Below, piece after piece: positions 60,701 through 64,000 of a stretch of DNA of 64,000 nucleotides. The notes beneath the pieces were generated by a model. It did no database searches and was not told the DNA's origin. It saw only the letters and a program-made list of their open reading frames with translations. The stretch's first letter is position 1. Each line of letters starts with the position of its first letter. A program made the position numbers and the translations under genes. Source of the DNA: Paragorgia papillata (Eukaryota > Cnidaria > Anthozoa > Scleralcyonacea > Coralliidae); the NCBI GenBank assembly GCA_035771165.1, contig JAWNZC010000287.1, positions 261,001 to 325,000 of the forward strand, given 5' to 3'.

Positions 60701-63077
60701 AATATAATCACTTGAAAATCTACATTTTTAGTGTTCTGGGCGAAACACACCCACATGCTTCCTTCGAATTAATTTGGCGTGATAATAGCAAAGATATATG
60801 ACGTCAAAATGTTTAATTTGTATATCAAATAAACTGAAATATCTCAACAACGGAGCAAGGAAACGAAAAACTACAAAAGATGTTACTCTATCATTTTAAG
60901 TGTTCTTTCAAATAAGACAGACTTAAATTTCGTTTCATAGGCACTTTAATAATCACTTTAAATGCATTTTCTCAACTATCAATTAACCTTTCATGGTATT
61001 TCTACTCAATTACTTGGATAGTAGTTTTATAATCTGTTGATTTGGGGTAGGTAACCAAGATGAAATCGTTCTGTGAAGATTGAGTATTTTGTTTGACTAT
61101 TCTTGCTGTTTTTCCCGCCTCTTTTTAGCTGACGTCAGCGTAAATCGAATTTGAGGGGTTACAAAGTTTTCTCAAAATATACGTGCGTTTTCGTGACGTA
61201 GAGAATATTCTAGTGTAAAGGCAAATCTTTACAATTTCACAAGTTCTTTTACAGGAGGGAGTTTTCAACGTACTTATTAGTTTACTTCAAATGTTTCTTC
61301 TTCAAAATTCTCAAACTTACCAGTCTGGAATGTCGCTAGATGAAACCATTGCTGAAAATAAGAAAAAATTGAAAATTTTAAGTTTCGTCAAAAAATCTCA
61401 CAAGAAACCCAAACCGATTACTGTAATTGACAGTACCAAAAAATATGGCGACTTTGAACTGCCTTAAGGTGGCTCCATACAGTTTCTTGAAAAATGGAAA
61501 ATACAAGTTTGAGAGTCCAAAACACGTGATTAAACAATTCGGAAAAAGAAAAAAACTAAATGTTATGCATCGTTAAATTACCCTTCAAACTAATTTAATT
61601 CGGAAAAAACTTTGGTGACCCCAATTTTTTTTCATTAAAACTTTCCTTGAAGTATGAGTAATCAATAGGCCGATTTAAAAAAAATTCTGTAGAACGAAAT
61701 TTTTTAAAAATTAACAAACATGATTTTTTCGGGAAAAATTTATTCCTTCTACAGAATATATATAAAATCAGCCTATTGATTACTCATACTTCAAGAAAAG
61801 TTTTAATGAAAAAAAAATTGGGGGTCACCAAAGTTTTTTCCGAATTAAATTAGTCTGAAGGGTAATTGGCAGACATTTTTAAACGTCATTGTTGTCATAG
61901 CAACAACTGTTGATATTTATTTGGCAACAGTTTTTGATTGTCAGACTGTTTAATTATGCATAACATTTAGTTTTATTCTTTTTCCGAATTGTTTATGCAC
62001 GCGTTTTGGACTCTCAAACTTGTATTTTCCATTTTTCAAGAAACTGTGTGGAGCCACCTTAATAACCTCAAATACGAAATTACTGATTTTATGTAAAGTT
62101 TCTAGTTGAATATCAAAATTTTTTTTATCTAATCTTATTTATTGTTATATTGAGTTTTGTATTTTGTATTTCCAAAGTGATAATGAGAATGACGTCAAAG
62201 TAGGCATGATTTGCATACACAATGTTCCGTTGACACAATTCACACGTCAATATTCAGAAGTTATTAACTCCAAGCTTTAGATATTTAAGCCGTGTTTACA
62301 CGGCCAAAATTTAAGCGGGATCTGAGCCACATCTGACTTTAAGCGTGCTTAAAATGTCCGTGTAAACAGATCGGCGTAAATTAATCGCGATTAGTTTGCA
62401 CCACCTCAAGAAGGTGGATTAAACTGAGCACGATCAGTTAATCGCGCTTAACTTGGCCGTGTAAACGCAACGGGATTGAAAAACGCTTGCTATTAATACG
62501 GTGTTATTAATACGATAAAATGCATTTTTTTGCCCTGCTGTAGAAGCTTCCATCTCGCTATTCTTTGTTCCTTTGTTTGTTTCTTTCTTTTAGCTTTTAC
62601 TCTTTCTCGTGTACCGATGTCTTCCGTTGTTCTTTGACGCACGCTACCCATACGAAGCTTCCAAAACCAAAAATATAGCTCGTCCGCCATGTTGAATAAT
62701 GGTGTACGTGTTTTAGTAAGGAATTATTAAATGACCGTGTAAACGCATCAAGGTGGCGCATTTTAAGCGTGCTTAACTTAAGCGTGCTTAAATTTTGGCC
62801 GTGTAAACAAGGCTTAAGTCGCTTGTGGAGGTATATGCAGTCTCGGAGCGCCCTCTTGTTTCTTGTAAAGTATTAACAGAAGACCGGGCTTGAAAAATAT
62901 CAATTCGAGAAGAAAACAACTCTTGCCTTTTCCAACGTTTTAATCCAACGTTTTAAAGTATTATGATTAAAAGGCACAGCCATCATTATTCGGTACCATT
63001 AAAATTTTGATAGAATTCAAAGACTTACATGCTAAATTTATTACTGGATTTCTCATCGCACAAGCTTTGTAGATTTT
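57747..63077 (-). CDS. APEH: Acylaminoacyl-peptidase (APEH-like), C-terminal exons, 5' incomplete
   Basis: Minus-strand exons: 63077-63029 (KIYKACAMRNPVINLA), 61351-61321 (MVSSSDIPDW), 60268-60166 (CFFEAGDSFSF...LLDKSPIMFADK), 59438-59332 (VQTPTLIMLGGVDLRVPPTQGKEFYKAL...), 57843-57747 (LLWYPEDCHPLARVETEADV...FASH, TGA). Every junction is AG/GT and the phases match (1/2, 2/1, 0/0, 2/1). Acylaminoacyl-peptidases are cytosolic S9 serine peptidases that remove N-acetylated residues from peptides. The catalytic Asp (GGVDLRVP) and His (DCHPL) are present. The Ser exon lies beyond the window. Exons are only 31-107 bp, so the gene is invisible as long ORFs. Confidence 0.85.
58130..58640. repeat. Interspersed repeat split by a nested palindrome, in an APEH intron
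   Basis: 58130-58205 and 58570-58640 match the 48230-48540 family (GGTTCGTTTTTGAAGCCGTTC; GATAAAACACTCCTGCTCG). Between them, 58211-58400 is a palindrome with AAACATAAAGCTCCGTGCATATG and TACTCTTATAAAGGTTCGTTTGACG arms. Confidence 0.65.
58944..59015 (-). tRNA. tRNA-Ala(AGC)-like sequence, possibly SINE-derived
   Basis: The minus strand folds as a cloverleaf: acceptor GTTCTAG/TTAGAGC (two wobbles), A box TGGCCCAATGG, anticodon stem TCTGG/TCAGA with loop CTAGCAT (T33 present, anticodon AGC), T arm GTGGG-TTCGAGT-CCCGC. One mismatch in the D stem. Similarity to the broken copy at 6500-6572 suggests a tRNA-derived retroposon family. It lies in the last intron of the APEH-like gene. Confidence 0.45.
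59508..59759. repeat. (ACTG)n tetranucleotide microsatellite, about 250 bp
   Basis: About 62 units with a single GGCTG interruption near 59596; very pure. Inside an APEH intron. Confidence 0.97.
59811..60135. repeat. (CCTT)n microsatellite grading into CCGT/CCCT variants
   Basis: Pure CCTT to about 59925, then CCGT, CCCT and irregular pyrimidine-rich sequence up to the APEH exon at 60166. Large open frames on both strands here are repeat artefacts, although the real APEH exon (60166-60268) lies inside one of them. Confidence 0.95.
60400..61051. mobile_element. Symmetric double foldback containing family A MITE
   Basis: Outer arms (CCTACTCCAAATCAACAGATTATAAAACTACTATCCAAG...AAGTGATTATT, about 105 bp each) bracket a family A foldback (60504-60947, AAAGTGCCTATG ends) related to 20914-21390. 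The whole 650 bp is one large hairpin, between two APEH exons. Confidence 0.8.
61468..62058. mobile_element. 591-bp foldback MITE with TTAA target duplication
   Basis: Ends GGTGGCTCCA(T/C)ACAGTTTCTTGAAAAATGG on both strands; TTAA at 61464-61467 and 62059-62062. Long arms (about 250 bp) with internal differences. Sits in an APEH intron. Confidence 0.8.
62289..62813. mobile_element. 525-bp MITE with TTAA target duplication
   Basis: Ends GCC(G/T)TGTTTACACGGCCAAAATTTAAGC on both strands, TTAA on both sides (62285-62288, 62814-62817). Many internal TTAAGCG/CGCTTAA words. A minus-strand open frame inside (62493-62690; Lys/Arg-rich) has no recognised domain. In an APEH intron. Confidence 0.75.
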
Positions 63078-63079
63078 CT

Positions 63080-64000
63080 AAAGAATTAAGAAAATAAAAT
63101 GAAATTTCATTCTGGAATGGGAACCGAAATAAACTCATCCCAAAATTACATCTTATTCCAAATAAATATTTTTAATTAATATTAAAATTAATTATTTTGA
63201 TAGTAATATTAAAATTAATTATTTTGATAGTAATATTAACAAAACTAGTATAAGTTCATCCCGGAATGCAAACATAGTGTAAATGGTAATTATTCAAAAT
63301 CAATTAATCAAAATTAGCCAGATACAACTATAGCTTTGCTATAAGGCCCGCGCTAAAAACCGCCAAACCGTCCGACTCTAAACCGGTTAAACCGTAAAAC
63401 CGGTTTTTCAAAATTTCGGAAACTAACGCAATTTCAGTATTGAACTAATTGAAGGAACGCAATTTCAAATTTTTAATAGCGCTGGACGTCATAATTTGGC
63501 TGTATAATTATAAATGACTGCATAAATCACGGCAAAATATTGGACAAAAAACGAACGTTCAGCGAAAACGCCGTTTGCTAACTTTAATTTTATTTTGCTT
63601 TTCTCATCTTTAATAGTATAAACAATTTTAAGAACTAAACCAAATTATACATTGTAACATTGTAATAAATAATGATGACGGTTTTCCGGTTTTTCTAAAA
63701 GCTAAACCGAAAAAACCGGTTTAATAATAAAACCGAAAAAAAACGGTAAACCGGTAAACCGCCCAACCTTATTCGTCGGTAATGCGACGTAAATGCGACG
63801 TCGAGTTAAACGTCGAATTTTAGTCGAATTTAATAGTTTTACTTGGACTCGTTGATCCTGAAAACGACTTCTTGAAAACATGGCGCCGAATAGTCACAGA
63901 CAGAAGCGAAACATTTAATTCGACGCGACGATAATTCGTCGTGTAATTCGAACACGCATTATCGTCCCATTATCCGTCTCACTCAGACGAATTTAATTGC
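63080..64000. other. Non-coding end region with AAACCGG-type inverted words
   Basis: Contains (AATTAATTATTTTGATAGTAATATTA)x2 at about 63185-63240 and a foldback-like cluster 63355-63765 (AAACCGGTT, AACCGTAAAACCGG). No further APEH exon could be found. Confidence 0.5.

Overview
This is a eukaryotic (metazoan) genomic window: genes are split by GT-AG introns and are sparse, and most of the space is transposons, foldback MITEs and satellites. A cnidarian, probably an anthozoan (sea anemone or coral), is the best guess. The support is a tandem two-domain arginine kinase (known from sea anemones and a few bivalves), a RING/B-box TRIM protein, and many palindromic MITEs. The organism call is inference from gene content.

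Host genes. (1) The 3' part of a two-domain arginine kinase, + strand, exons 2122-2387, 3016-4006 and 4844-5337, with introns full of pentanucleotide satellites. (2) A candidate minus-strand gene, 17391 down to 16319, for a Gly-Phe/Pro-rich repeat protein. (3) A TRIM gene exon, minus, 53005 to 51823. (4) The 3' half of an acylaminoacyl-peptidase (APEH-like) gene, minus, in five small exons between 63077 and 57747. This gene has almost no long ORFs; it was found by reading exons, splice sites and phases by hand.

Mobile DNA. A PIF/Harbinger transposon (6594-10630) has 3-bp target duplications, an intact Myb-like gene and a broken transposase. There are LINE tails, 5S-derived and tRNA-derived SINE-like pieces, and many foldback MITEs, several with readable target-site duplications (TTTAA, TTAA, 9 bp, 8 bp).

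The centrepiece is a Maverick/Polinton (adintovirus-like) DNA element of about 21.3 kb (22601-43939) with terminal inverted repeats of about 0.8 kb. It carries about 22 compact, apparently intact genes: protein-primed-type family B DNA polymerase, retroviral-like integrase, FtsK/HerA-type packaging ATPase, a probable double-jelly-roll major capsid protein, a probable penton protein, small membrane proteins, a collagen-like fibre and a lectin-fold (LamG-like) protein sharing the same N-terminal peptide, an archaeo-eukaryotic-type primase, a TFIIB-like zinc-ribbon factor, a predicted N-myristoylated protein, paired NUMOD1-like DNA-binding proteins, and a 53-aa C2H2 zinc-finger protein. No adenain-like maturation protease is visible.

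The element seems to have its own expression grammar. Nearly every start codon sits in or just after an AATAAA/TAAATG motif, including divergent and terminal genes where the motif cannot be an upstream poly(A) signal. Short hairpins, three with the same 8-bp stem, sit just downstream of many genes. With the element-encoded TFIIB-like protein, this looks like a virus-type transcription system in an animal Polinton, and it is the main discovery candidate.
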